Source: CAWAVN01 sp963825075
GTDB taxonomy: Bacteria > Planctomycetota > Planctomycetia > Planctomycetales > Planctomycetaceae
Length of the DNA stretch: 64,000 nt
Direction: 5' to 3'
Assembly (NCBI GenBank): GCA_963825075.1
Contig: CAWGRX010000023.1
Location: forward strand, 62,001 to 126,000
Every line of letters begins with the position of its first letter. The stretch's first letter is position 1. Positions 8,763 through 17,202 of this stretch are shown piece after piece. The notes beneath the pieces are model-generated. The model saw nothing but the letters and a program-made list of their open reading frames with translations, searched no databases and was not told where the DNA came from. Made by a program: the position numbers and the translations under genes.

Positions 8763-9830
8763 CTAGTCGGCGTGGTAGCCGCGCCACATCCAGACCAGCG
8801 TGTCGGCCAGCGTTTGCTCAAAGACGCGTTTATCGCAGTGCCGCGTTCCGCGGCTAAAGACGAAGCGATAGTCGTAGCCTTTGGCTTTGAGGGCCTGCGC
8901 GGTTCGTTTGTTGGCCATCACCCAGTTGTGATGGGTGCCTTCGGGATCGTTGGGGCGGAGGTCGAATTGGGAGACGTGCGTAAAGATCCGCAGAGGCTTC
9001 TTTTTGGTGTTTTCGATCAGCTTCATGCCGGAATGATATTCCCACGCTCCCAGGGGATATTTGGCTTCTTCCGGGGCATCGTCGTCTTGCTGATCGACGA
9101 AGGTGCCCGAATAGGTAATCAACCGCCGAAACAAATCCGGCCGGAACCAGCCCATGCTAAGCGCCGCAGCGCCGCCGGAACTGCAACCCATCGCGGCTCG
9201 GCCCCAGGGATTATCTGTGAAGGCGAGCTTGGGGTAAGCCGCTTTGATCTCCGGATTCGCGAGCACCGCCGGCAACACCTCAACATTGATGAACCGGGCC
9301 AGGCGGTCCGACATGGTGTCGTATTCCAAGCCGCGCTCGCTGCCTTTGCCGTCGTTGCCGCCGTTCTGCACAGCGATCGCAATAAACGCGGGCAGTTTGC
9401 GGTTGGGCTCTTTAGAAATGGTGAGATTATCGAGCGCGTTCTTCACCAGGTTCAATCGGCTCGGTCCATCGTGCATCACCAGAATCGGAGCCTTCGTGCC
9501 GTCTTTGTAAGCGGCCGGCACATAGACGTAAATTTTTCGCTCTTTATTGACTTTCTTCTTAGGATCGAGCGTGGAATCGTCGCCGGGAAAGATTTTGCTG
9601 CCGGACAAAGACATCGAGAACACAAACGACTTGCCTTTGGGATTTCCTTGATCCGTCAGATCGGGATCGATCTTGTAATCGGGACCGATCGTGAAATCCC
9701 CGTTGCCTTCCTTGCCGGGATTTTCGGTGTAATCTTTATCGGCCGCCGCCAAATTCTGCACGGAACCGCATAACCACATCGAGAGAATAGAGATGCTACC
9801 GACAGCAAGAAATCGGAAGTTGCAAAACAT
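8763..9830 (-). CDS. Exported alpha/beta-hydrolase esterase (enterochelin-esterase-like)
   Basis: Secreted serine esterase of the esterase D/Fes type. From the ATG at 9830 a signal peptide runs to about residue 30 (ending LAAADKD). The nucleophile elbow is GCSSGG at 215-220, the usual strand before it is preserved, and the C-terminal catalytic His is in RGTRHCDK. The middle of the protein has the YVYVPAAYKDG and PILVMHDGP segments of the family. A TTG start 60 bases upstream would also be in frame but gives a less sensible signal peptide. Planctomycetes encode many such esterases with sugar-related genes; the dehydratase next door would fit, but the substrate is not known. Confidence 0.82.
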   Translation of the reverse strand: MFCNFRFLAVGSISILSMWLCGSVQNLAAADKDYTENPGKEGNGDFTIGPDYKIDPDLTDQGNPKGKSFVFSMSLSGSKIFPGDDSTLDPKKKVNKERKIYVYVPAAYKDGTKAPILVMHDGPSRLNLVKNALDNLTISKEPNRKLPAFIAIAVQNGGNDGKGSERGLEYDTMSDRLARFINVEVLPAVLANPEIKAAYPKLAFTDNPWGRAAMGCSSGGAAALSMGWFRPDLFRRLITYSGTFVDQQDDDAPEEAKYPLGAWEYHSGMKLIENTKKKPLRIFTHVSQFDLRPNDPEGTHHNWVMANKRTAQALKAKGYDYRFVFSRGTRHCDKRVFEQTLADTLVWMWRGYHAD

Positions 9831-10073
9831 AGGAGCCACTTGTCTGAATGGAGAAAAACGAATGGGGAAGGAGACGCGGTTCGAGATCAATTCATAGCAG
9901 CCGCCCTTACGCGGCTCATCTCAACCTGCTTTTTTCCCAGAAACCAGCCGGTGCGTCAACGATCCCCGCCGGCTTCGGCGGTTTCCTGCGGATGGGGTCT
10001 CGAATAAAATCATTTCCACAAAGGCGATCTCCGTCGAAGGCTCCATTTCAGGTTTTTCAGAAAGGACCGCATC

Positions 10074-11390
10074 ATGGCTAATAATTTTTCCTCAGGCGAG
10101 TTTCAGACGCGTCGCAATCTGCTGGCCGCGGCGACGGGGATCTCGGTGGCGGGACTTTCGCAACTATTTAAGCCGCGGGAGACGGCCGCTCAATCTCGGC
10201 CTCAAAAACGCACGGAGGAACCCTACAGCGAAGCAGATAAAAGAGAGCACTCTTCCGTCGAAGACATTCCACATCGGCGGGATCGGATGCGGATCACCAG
10301 GCTGGAAACGATGCTCGTTAAACCCCGCTGGCTGTTTCTCAAAATCCATACCGATGCCGGCCTCGCGGGATGGGGCGAACCGATTGTGGAAGGGCGGGCG
10401 AAAACGGTGGCGATGGCGGTGAAGGAAATGGAGCGGTATCTCCTCGGGAAGGACCCCCGCGATGTGGTCCACCATTGGCAAGCCATGTATCGCCACGCTT
10501 TTTATCGCGGCGGACCGGTGCTGACGAGCGCCCTGAGCGGGATCGACATGGCGCTGTGGGACATCAAAGGCAAAGCCTTGGGCGTTCCCGTTTATGAATT
10601 GCTGGGCGGCCCGACGCGGAGCAAGATTCGCATTTACGCCCACGTCAAAAACGATCCGGAACTTCTCAAGAAGCGAAAGGCCGAGGGATTTCGGGCGTTC
10701 AAAACCGGCGTCTTAAACGCCACGCGGTCGGGGATCATCGCTTCGCGGAAATTCGTCAGAGCAGCCGAGGAAGCCTTCGCCCAATTGCGGGAAGCCGGCG
10801 GCGACGATGCGGACATTGGGATCGACTTTCACGGGGCGATCAGTCCGCAGAACGCGAAACTGCTCATCAAAGCCTATGAACCCTATCAGCCCTTGTTCAT
10901 CGAAGAACCCGTGGCATGCCAAAACGTGGACCTGATGGCGGAGATTGCGCGGGGGACGCATCTGCCGATCGCGACGGGCGAACGCATCTTTACAAAATGG
11001 GGGTTTCGGGAGATTCTGGAAAAACGAGCCGCGAGCATCCTGCAGCCCGACCTCTGCCACGCGGGGGGAATCACGGAAGTCCGTTTGATCGCGGGCATGG
11101 CGGAAGCCTATTACGCCGCCGTCGCCCCGCACAATCCGCTCGGCCCCATTTCGTTGGCGGCGGGTGTTCAACTGGCGGCTTCGATTCCCAACTTTCTCTG
11201 CCAGGAGCAGGTCAGCTTGGGAGAGGGGTATCTCAAAAAGCCATTTGTGGTCGAGGAGGGTTATCTCCGCCTGCCGACGGGACCGGGTTTGGGCATCGAG
11301 ATGGACGAACAGGCATTGGCCGACAAAATCGGCCACGATTGGTTAAACCGCGAAACCTATTACCAAGACGGCTCGGTCGTGGATTGGTAA
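10074..11390 (+). CDS. Mandelate racemase/muconate lactonizing enzyme family, galactonate dehydratase-like
   Basis: Enolase-superfamily acid-sugar dehydratase, closest by eye to D-galactonate dehydratase (DgoD). N-terminal MLE/MR domain with GWGEPIVEG and a barrel domain with metal ligands in IGIDFHG, FIEEPV and ATGERIF, and the catalytic His in VAPHNPLGP. The first 40 residues carry a twin-arginine-like motif (TRRNLLAAATGISVAGL), suggesting export through Tat, which is unusual for this enzyme class but seen in planctomycetes. Divergent from the esterase gene with about 240 bases between them. Exact substrate cannot be assigned from sequence. Confidence 0.85.
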   Translation: MANNFSSGEFQTRRNLLAAATGISVAGLSQLFKPRETAAQSRPQKRTEEPYSEADKREHSSVEDIPHRRDRMRITRLETMLVKPRWLFLKIHTDAGLAGWGEPIVEGRAKTVAMAVKEMERYLLGKDPRDVVHHWQAMYRHAFYRGGPVLTSALSGIDMALWDIKGKALGVPVYELLGGPTRSKIRIYAHVKNDPELLKKRKAEGFRAFKTGVLNATRSGIIASRKFVRAAEEAFAQLREAGGDDADIGIDFHGAISPQNAKLLIKAYEPYQPLFIEEPVACQNVDLMAEIARGTHLPIATGERIFTKWGFREILEKRAASILQPDLCHAGGITEVRLIAGMAEAYYAAVAPHNPLGPISLAAGVQLAASIPNFLCQEQVSLGEGYLKKPFVVEEGYLRLPTGPGLGIEMDEQALADKIGHDWLNRETYYQDGSVVDW

Positions 11391-11424
11391 CGCCAATAGA
11401 CCGCAAGAAGAATTCAATCTAAAC

Positions 11425-11481
11425 CAGCCCGAAGTGCCAGCGAGGGATTTTCAGAGAGTTCCCTCGCTGGCGATTCGGGCT
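11425..11481. repeat. AGCCCGAAG..CGAGGGA inverted repeat (hairpin)
   Basis: AGCCCGAAGTGCCAGCGAGG at 11426 is matched by CCTCGCTGGCGATTCGGGCT ending at 11481, with a loop of about 15 bases. It can act as the terminator of the dehydratase gene. From memory, this AGCCCGAAGCG..CGAGGGA element recurs between genes in planctomycete genomes. Confidence 0.7.
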
Positions 11482-11494
11482 AATGGATCATACA

Positions 11495-11710
11495 TCATTT
11501 CCGGGCTGCCACGACCATCTCGATGTGGCTGACGTTGCAGGCGATTGCATCGGTCATCAGGTCGCTTGCGGCGACGTGCCGATCGGGAGATTGGAGCAAA
11601 AGCCTCGCCACCGCCCCGAGCACGCTGCCGGATCTTGATTTCTCGCTCGGAGCATCCTCCCACCACGCTAACCAGTGGGCGTCGCCCTCTTTCTCCGCAA
11701 TGATTCGCAC
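11495..11710 (-). CDS. Small hypothetical protein (71 aa)
   Basis: GTG start with GAGG seven bases upstream. The product has a short beta-like start (MRIIAEKEGDAHWLAWWEDAP) and a helical second half. The pattern of an acidic N-terminus followed by W.AWW.DAP and a helix resembles small planctomycete proteins with a HicB-like or ribbon fold, but no family can be assigned with confidence. No partner toxin is visible beside it. It is the better of several overlapping small frames here because of its ribosome-binding site. Confidence 0.4.
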   Translation of the reverse strand: MRIIAEKEGDAHWLAWWEDAPSEKSRSGSVLGAVARLLLQSPDRHVAASDLMTDAIACNVSHIEMVVAARK

Positions 11711-12209
11711 GATTGGCCTCGTTCATGCGTTTCCACGTATTTCCGCTGTGCCAAAATAGTCGTTCGCGCGATGGGAAACCGGGCACGCAATCCCGGAAAT
11801 AAGCAAAGAATCTCCAATTTCAACGGCGAGCTACCGACTTCTTCCCCACCAAAATGGCGAAAAGTCTCTTCGGTCACACCCAGACTACAGGATTTCCAGA
11901 AGTTTGCTTCAGCAATCCGCAAGTGGATGCCCGCCGCACGAACACGACTCAGTTCTAAAGGCGTCGCCCTTTGAAGAAAACAAGTCGATCCGAAGTTTGG
12001 CCTCTTGGGTTTCTCTTGCTCCCGGTGTTCCCTGGCTGCGTTCCTTCAAACAGCCTTGTGGATAACAGAAGAAAAACCGAAACAGCTCGCGCCGCAACTT
12101 TCATGGCGGTTCTCCAAAAGGAGGAATTTCCCCGGCGGTTCCACTTGCGCAGAAGCGAGTAAGGTTAGAAGGTAACAAGCCATCTCAACCGCCGTTGGAA
12201 ACAAAAATC
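11711..12209. other. About 500 bases without a supported gene
   Basis: Several short frames exist on both strands (for example 11668-11922 minus and 11971-12162 plus) but none has a convincing start, a domain or codon use like the neighbours. The stretch reads like decayed coding or repeat DNA. Confidence 0.4.
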
Positions 12210-12350
12210 CTACTTTTCCCGGGGCGGTGAAGGGACTCTGTCGGCGGTGGGTTTTTCTTCGGCGGTTTTTACCGTCTGTTTGTCGCTGCAGCCGACGAGT
12301 GACAAACCGGTACAGGTCATAATCAAGGCCAGGAGGAGCTTGCCGATCAT
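12210..12350 (-). CDS. Small lipoprotein beside DUF1559 gene
   Basis: A 46-residue protein, too short for standard cut-offs. The sequence begins MIGKLLLALIMTC, continues through a lipobox SLVGC with the acceptor Cys at residue 21, then a short charged tail ending SPPREK. Signal peptide, lipobox and spacing are complete, so it should be an outer- or inner-membrane lipoprotein. It starts 27 bases after the stop of the DUF1559 gene in the same direction, an arrangement familiar in planctomycetes, where tiny lipoproteins often follow DUF1559 genes. Function unknown. Confidence 0.7.
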   Translation of the reverse strand: MIGKLLLALIMTCTGLSLVGCSDKQTVKTAEEKPTADRVPSPPREK

Positions 12351-12377
12351 CAGCGGGGTCTTTCTTGGGGGACGGAA

Positions 12378-13364
12378 TTAGAAAGGCGACGGGACGGTTT
12401 CGTTGCCGTCGCGGGATGCCAAGGCCCGCATGACGCCGCGATTCACATTGTAGGAAATGAAATGCACGGAGCCGTCGCCTAACAGGAAGAAGGCACCGCC
12501 GGTGTGCAGGCTCCAGAAGTGAAACTGGTGGTTGGGATCCTGAATTTCTCCGGGACGGTAATAGTCCGGAGTCGATGTCGGACTGGATTTTCGCTCTTCA
12601 ATGCCCAGAACCACGTCCGTAGTGCCGAAATGCGGACTCGGACCGGCTCCCGCAAACCACCAGCCGTAAACCAGGTCGTTGGTCGGGGGCCGTTCACCGA
12701 CCAGCAACGTGTTGCTGCTGCCATCGACAATATCGCCAAACCGCACGCCGGAGTTCACGAACAACAAACCGTTTTGGCCGCCGGCTTCCTGGAACTGATT
12801 GCACCCATTGACCCCCAGGTAAGAGGTCAACGCGGTCCGTTGATTATTGCCGTAATCGAGAATCAAATCCCCCCGCACGTCGGAGGGGCATTGGAAGATT
12901 TTGAGAGGAATGCCGTTTAAGCACCGGCCGTCGGCCGTATATTGCCACCAGGGCCAGCAGGAATGGTCGGGACAGGTTTTGGCCTGCTTGAAGACGGTGC
13001 CCTGATCGAGATAGGGGGCGATGCGAAACATCCAACTGAAGTAGGCCCCATCCTGCGGATAACCGTTGGAGGCGTATCCGTGGGGGGGATCGGGCCGCTG
13101 ATATGAACTGTCCCAGGTTTTTCCGATCTGGTGGGCCGAGGGAAACCACCCGTAGGTATCGTGGTGGTTCTGAAGGGCCAGCCCGATTTGCTTGAGGTTG
13201 TTTCGGCAACTCGACCGCCGGGCCGCCTCCCGTGCCTGCTGCACCGCGGGGAGCAACAGGGCAATCAAAATCGCAATGATGGCAATCACCACCAGAAGCT
13301 CGATCAGCGTGAAACCCTGATGGGATTGCGCGATGCTGGCGTGACGAGACGAATTCCGTCGCAT
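12378..13364 (-). CDS. DUF1559 domain protein with prepilin-type N-terminus
   Basis: Planctomycete-specific pseudopilin-like protein. The type IV prepilin methylation motif GFTLIELLVVIAIIAILIALL is at residues 18 onward, followed by PAVQQAREAARRSSCRNNLKQIG, the hallmark of the family. The body is the DUF1559 (SBP_bac_10-like) domain, and the C-terminus has the conserved GDGSVHFIS segment. Expected to be cleaved at Gly-Phe by a prepilin peptidase and held at the cell surface or periplasm. Planctomycete genomes carry dozens of paralogues. The lipoprotein gene follows directly. Confidence 0.93.
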   Translation of the reverse strand: MRRNSSRHASIAQSHQGFTLIELLVVIAIIAILIALLLPAVQQAREAARRSSCRNNLKQIGLALQNHHDTYGWFPSAHQIGKTWDSSYQRPDPPHGYASNGYPQDGAYFSWMFRIAPYLDQGTVFKQAKTCPDHSCWPWWQYTADGRCLNGIPLKIFQCPSDVRGDLILDYGNNQRTALTSYLGVNGCNQFQEAGGQNGLLFVNSGVRFGDIVDGSSNTLLVGERPPTNDLVYGWWFAGAGPSPHFGTTDVVLGIEERKSSPTSTPDYYRPGEIQDPNHQFHFWSLHTGGAFFLLGDGSVHFISYNVNRGVMRALASRDGNETVPSPF

Positions 13365-13693
13365 CCATTGCCTCCAGTGTCCGGCGGCGAAAGAAAGAGG
13401 TTCTGCGGCGTTCGTTCAAATTCGGCAAAGAGATGTCATAGGAATCAGGGAAAACCCCATAGTGGGCACTCTGACACGTTGCCGGACGATTTTCAAGAAA
13501 AAAGCGGTAATAATCTCAATCATTCCGGCTAAAAGACACACGCCCCTGGCGTCTGTCGCGGTTTTACGCTTTTCTTCTCAAAATGCTTTACGGCAAGCCG
13601 CATTGCCGGCAATTGTCCTTGTACTGGCAAAGCCGGCGGGGGAAGACCTATCATCCCGATAGAACGATTGGTTGTTTGGGAGGGAAGATCAAG
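13365..13693. other. Divergent intergenic region upstream of DUF1559 and GTPase genes
   Basis: About 330 bases separating divergent starts. It should hold both promoters; nothing else stands out beyond a purine-rich ribosome-binding site (GGGAGGGAAG) before the GTPase start. Confidence 0.4.
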
Positions 13694-14683
13694 ATGCCGG
13701 CGAATTTGACACCACAGTATTTGAAGGCGGAAGCGGAGTACCGCCGCGCTCAGACGCCGGAAGAGCGGGTGGCGTGCTTGCAGGAGATGCTCAAGCTGAT
13801 CCCCAAGCACAAGGGGACCGACCATCTGCAAGCCGACCTCAAGACCCGTCTGAAAGACGCCAAGCAGGAAGCCCTAACCGAAAAGAAAGCTCCCAAAACG
13901 GGGCGGAGCTTTCGGATTCCCCGGCAGGGAGCGGGCACGATTATGTTGATCGGCGCCCCGAACTCCGGCAAGAGCCGGGTGCTCGCGGAACTCACCAACG
14001 CGGAGCCGCAGGTCGCGGATTATCCCTTCACCACGCACGAGCCGATGCCCGGCATGATGCCCTGGGAAGATGCGAGCGTGCAGCTTATCGACACGCCACC
14101 GCTGTCCGCCGCTCACTTGGAACCTTACGTGCTCAACATGGTGCGGGCGGCGGACGCGGCGGCCCTCTGCTTCAACGGCAGTTCGGACGATGCCCCGGAA
14201 GAGGCCGCCGAGGTCATCACGGAACTCGCCAACCGCAAAACCCTGCTCGCCGGCGAGAGCGGATTCGCCGAGGACGACTTTTCCGTGGTCAAAGTGAAAA
14301 CGATCCTCGTCGTCACGCGGGCGGATGATCCCGGCTGTGAGATTCGCTTGGATTTGTTTCGGGAACTCTTGGAGATTCCCTTTCCCATCCAGCGGGTGGA
14401 GTTCGACCGTGAAGATTCTCGCGAAGCCTTGCGGAATTGTTTTTATGAGGCGCTCGATGTGATTCGCGTTTACACCAAAGCCCCCGGCAAACCCGCCGAC
14501 TACAAGAATCCGTTTACCATACCCCGCGGCGGCACGGTGGAGGATTTGGCCTACAAGGTCCACCGGGATCTGGTCGATTCGCTAAAACACGCGAAGGTCT
14601 GGGGCGACAGTGCCCACGACGGCCAAAGCGTCGGCTCAGGCCACGTCCTCGCCGACCGCGATCTGGTGGAATTGCACAGTTAA
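13694..14683 (+). CDS. Obg/DRG-like GTPase with C-terminal TGS domain
   Basis: P-loop GTPase with an N-terminal helical region, G1 motif GAPNSGKS at about 86-93, G3 as DTPP near 128, G4 as TRAD (variant of NKxD) near 210, and a C-terminal TGS domain (IPRGGTVEDLAYKVHRDL). The order G-domain then TGS matches the DRG branch of the Obg family, which associates with ribosomes or RNA. Start at MPANLTPQYL was chosen because it has a GGGAGG-type site and the upstream extension lacks family features. Stand-alone gene; precise role unknown. Confidence 0.82.
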   Translation: MPANLTPQYLKAEAEYRRAQTPEERVACLQEMLKLIPKHKGTDHLQADLKTRLKDAKQEALTEKKAPKTGRSFRIPRQGAGTIMLIGAPNSGKSRVLAELTNAEPQVADYPFTTHEPMPGMMPWEDASVQLIDTPPLSAAHLEPYVLNMVRAADAAALCFNGSSDDAPEEAAEVITELANRKTLLAGESGFAEDDFSVVKVKTILVVTRADDPGCEIRLDLFRELLEIPFPIQRVEFDREDSREALRNCFYEALDVIRVYTKAPGKPADYKNPFTIPRGGTVEDLAYKVHRDLVDSLKHAKVWGDSAHDGQSVGSGHVLADRDLVELHS

Positions 14684-15239
14684 GTCCGGCCGCCCACGGG
14701 CAGGTGGGAGGTCGGGCCGCGGGCGCAGGCATGTGACTCAGCAAATCAACCATGCCTACGCCATGTTGTTACCCCCCGTTTCAAGGCTTTTGCCGCGATC
14801 TCCACTCGGAAGCGGTTGAGCAGAGACTTCGCAGCATTACGCCGTTCTCGCTGCATCCTATTCTTCGTGCAGAGTTCCTGCTGCATCGCAAACGCGATCA
14901 GGCCAATCCAACGCCTGGAAACATCGGCGCGGACTTTAATCGCTTGGGGTTGGCATTCTGGAATCAGGTGGGAGCGCGGCGTCGTTTGGACGATGCCCGC
15001 GGAACACACATCGAAGATCTCAATTCGTGGCGAAACCCATTGCGCTCCGGGCATGGGGACATTGAATGATAAAAGCTGCTTGATACAATAAGAATCACAC
15101 GAATCCTATGCGCGAGTTTATTAGCCGTAGGGCGCTAGCCCCGGTTGATGGCGTAACCGGACGCTACGCGCGTTTCGGCTGATAATCGCACAGATGTTCC
15201 TCATTTAAGGCTGGTTTTCTTCTAGACTTGGGCGAATTC
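14684..15239. other. Gene-poor stretch with overlapping small frames and a repeat
   Basis: About 550 bases between the GTPase and PHP genes. Two overlapping frames, 14752-15069 (plus) and 14746-15054 (minus, about 100 residues), could encode a small protein, but neither has a recognisable domain and codon use does not separate them. The minus frame has the more protein-like composition. The end of the stretch holds a GGGCGCTAGCCCC repeat. Confidence 0.35.
15118..15186. repeat. GGGCGCTAGCCCCGGTT repeat, complete inverted copy
   Basis: TTAGCCGTAGGGCGCTAGCC and onward is followed after a short loop by AACCGGACGCTACGCGCG..TTTCGGCTGATAA, the degenerate inverted arm. This is the most complete copy of a family present at least six times in the window. 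Confidence 0.75.
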
Positions 15240-16577
15240 ATGAAATCACCCCGCCGGCAGATCCTCTTGGCGATTGGCGTATTGACGGCCACGCTTTGGC
15301 TCCTGTGGAATCAGCACACGCCCGCACCGCCCATTGCAGCGGCGGAGACGCTCGAAGCCAAAGACGCCCTCCGATGGTATCGCGGCAATATCCATACGCA
15401 TTCCCTATGGAGCGACGGCGACGATTACCCGGAGATGATCGCGGCCTGGTACAAAGAGCACGGCTACCAGTTTTTGGCCTTCACCGACCACAACGTCCTG
15501 CACACCACCGAGCGCTGGACCGATGTAGATCGCAACAAAGGCAAACGCCGGGCTTATGACAAACTCAAAGCCAAGTTCGGCGACTGGGTGGAAGACCGCG
15601 AAACCGACGGGCGGCTGGAAGTGCGGCTCAAGCGGTTCGATGAAGTCCGCCGCCGGCTCGCCGAGCCGGGAAAGTTTTTGTTGATCCAAGGCGAAGAGAT
15701 CTCGGACAGTTTCCGCCGGCTGCCGATTCATCTCAATACGACCAACGTGAAAGATCTCGTGCCCCCGATGCACGGCAAGAGCGTCGCGGAGACAATTCAG
15801 AACAACGTGAACGCCGTCATCGCCCAGCGCGAACGCACAGGGCAAGAGATGATTGTGCATCTCAATCATCCCAACTTCGGCTACGCCGTGACAGCGGAAG
15901 ACGTGATGGGGCTTCGCGGCGAGAAGTTTTTCGAGGTCTATAACGGACACCCCGGCGTTCATAACTCGGGCAACGCACAGCACGCCTCCACCGAACGCAT
16001 CTGGGACATCGTGCTTGCCAAGCGGCTGGGCGAGTTGAACTTGCCGGTGATGTATGGTCTCGCCGTCGATGACGGGCACAACTATCACAACATCCCCAGT
16101 CGAGGCAGCGAACCGGGCCGGGGTTGGATTATGGTCCTTGCCGACGAACTTTCGCCGGAACGTTTAATCGGCGCAATGGAAGCGGGGCGGTTCTATGCTT
16201 CGTCCGGCGTTGCGCTGGTGAAAGTCGTATCCTCTCCCAAAGGGTTAAAGGTTCAGGTGCACCCGGAAGACGGCGCGACTTATGCAATCGAATTCCTGGG
16301 AACGAAACAATCCGCCAATCTGCAAGGAGAGCCGATTCTCGATCAAGATGGCAAACCGATCCGTGCCACCCAGATCTATAGCAAGGACATCGGCCAGGTC
16401 TTTCAGAAAGTCGAAGGCACAGAAGCGGCTTACGAGTTTGAAGGGGACGAACTCTATATCCGCGCTCGGATTACCTCCTCCAAAAAGCACCCCAATCCCT
16501 CGGAGCCAGGCGAAAACGAACGCGCTTGGACACAACCCGCCGTCGGCCCCGCCGCCCTCTCGAGCAAGACGCCCTAG
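15240..16577 (+). CDS. Exported PHP-domain metal-dependent phosphoesterase
   Basis: PHP-superfamily hydrolase with an N-terminal membrane segment or signal (about residues 8-24, LLAIGVLTATLWLLW). Metal ligands appear in NIHTHSLWSDG near residue 50 and AFTDHN near 79, with further His in VHLNHPNFGY and the later DDGHNYHN. The family hydrolyses phosphate esters with two or three metal ions; the exported forms in planctomycetes lie near DUF1549/DUF1501 gene pairs, as here. ATG at 15240 was preferred over an in-frame TTG 12 bases upstream. Substrate unknown. Confidence 0.85.
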   Translation: MKSPRRQILLAIGVLTATLWLLWNQHTPAPPIAAAETLEAKDALRWYRGNIHTHSLWSDGDDYPEMIAAWYKEHGYQFLAFTDHNVLHTTERWTDVDRNKGKRRAYDKLKAKFGDWVEDRETDGRLEVRLKRFDEVRRRLAEPGKFLLIQGEEISDSFRRLPIHLNTTNVKDLVPPMHGKSVAETIQNNVNAVIAQRERTGQEMIVHLNHPNFGYAVTAEDVMGLRGEKFFEVYNGHPGVHNSGNAQHASTERIWDIVLAKRLGELNLPVMYGLAVDDGHNYHNIPSRGSEPGRGWIMVLADELSPERLIGAMEAGRFYASSGVALVKVVSSPKGLKVQVHPEDGATYAIEFLGTKQSANLQGEPILDQDGKPIRATQIYSKDIGQVFQKVEGTEAAYEFEGDELYIRARITSSKKHPNPSEPGENERAWTQPAVGPAALSSKTP

Positions 16578-16589
16578 TCCAAACCAACA

Positions 16590-16661
16590 TGAGCCGCAGG
16601 GCGCTAGCCCCGGTTCGTCACAACAACCGGATTGATTCGCCGCAGGGCGCTAGCCCCGGTT
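16590..16661. repeat. Two tandem copies of the GGGCGCTAGCCCCGGTT repeat
   Basis: GAGCCGCAGGGCGCTAGCCC near 16591 and a second copy near 16638, in the same orientation and 47 bases apart, between the PHP gene and the PSCyt1 gene. Confidence 0.75.
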
Positions 16662-16689
16662 CATTTCGAACGCCCCTAGAGATTCCGAT

Positions 16690-17202
16690 ATGTCTCGCTT
16701 ATTGCTATTGGTCCTTTGCCTAGCCACCAGCGCAGCGCGTGCCGCGGAGACGCAGAAGATTTCTCGCGAAGCCCGCGAGTTTTTTGAGAAATCCGTCCGC
16801 CCGATCCTGGTCAACAATTGCTACAAATGCCACGGCCCCAACAAGCAAAAAGGCGATTTGCGATTGGATTCCCGCGCGGCGATGCTCGCCGGCGGCCAAA
16901 CCGGACCGGCGATCACGCCCGGCAAGCCGGAGGACAGCGAACTTATCCTGGCGATCAGCTATGATCCGTCCGGCTATCAAATGCCCCCCACGGGCAAGCT
17001 CGATGAAGACAAAATCGCCGCCTTGACCAAATGGATCAAACGGGGCATCCCTGGCCGGGCGATTCGAAAAACATTGCAAAGCCAAGTCAAGAACCAGGCA
17101 TCGATCTCGCCGAGCACGCAAAACATTGGTCCTTTCAACAGGTCACGCGCCCGAGAATCCCCCAACACAAGATCAAGGTTGGGCGAGAAATCCGATCGAT
17201 GA
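16690..17202 (+). CDS. PSCyt1 cytochrome-c-like N-terminal part of a frameshifted DUF1549/DUF1553 gene
   Basis: N-terminal piece of a planctomycete surface protein. Signal peptide to about residue 18 (ATSAARA), then the PSCyt1 domain with haem motif CYKCH at about 43-47 and the conserved segments LRLDSRAAML and YQMPPTGKL. In intact homologues the text continues WIKxGAPWPG and then into DUF1549. Here the frame is lost at about 17045: the continuation HPWPGDSKNIAKPSQEPGI lies in another frame, and the next shift at about 17145 leads into the frame starting at 17126. The last 50 residues of this frame are therefore out-of-frame text. Confidence 0.7.
   Translation: MSRLLLLVLCLATSAARAAETQKISREAREFFEKSVRPILVNNCYKCHGPNKQKGDLRLDSRAAMLAGGQTGPAITPGKPEDSELILAISYDPSGYQMPPTGKLDEDKIAALTKWIKRGIPGRAIRKTLQSQVKNQASISPSTQNIGPFNRSRARESPNTRSRLGEKSDR

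Noticed and set aside
11971..12162. 63-codon plus-strand frame starting like a lipoprotein
   Set aside because: No lipobox at the right distance and no ribosome-binding site; lies in decayed or repeat-like DNA.
14746..15069. Two overlapping frames of about 100 codons on opposite strands
   Set aside because: Neither shows a domain or start signal strong enough to choose; left as an undecided region.
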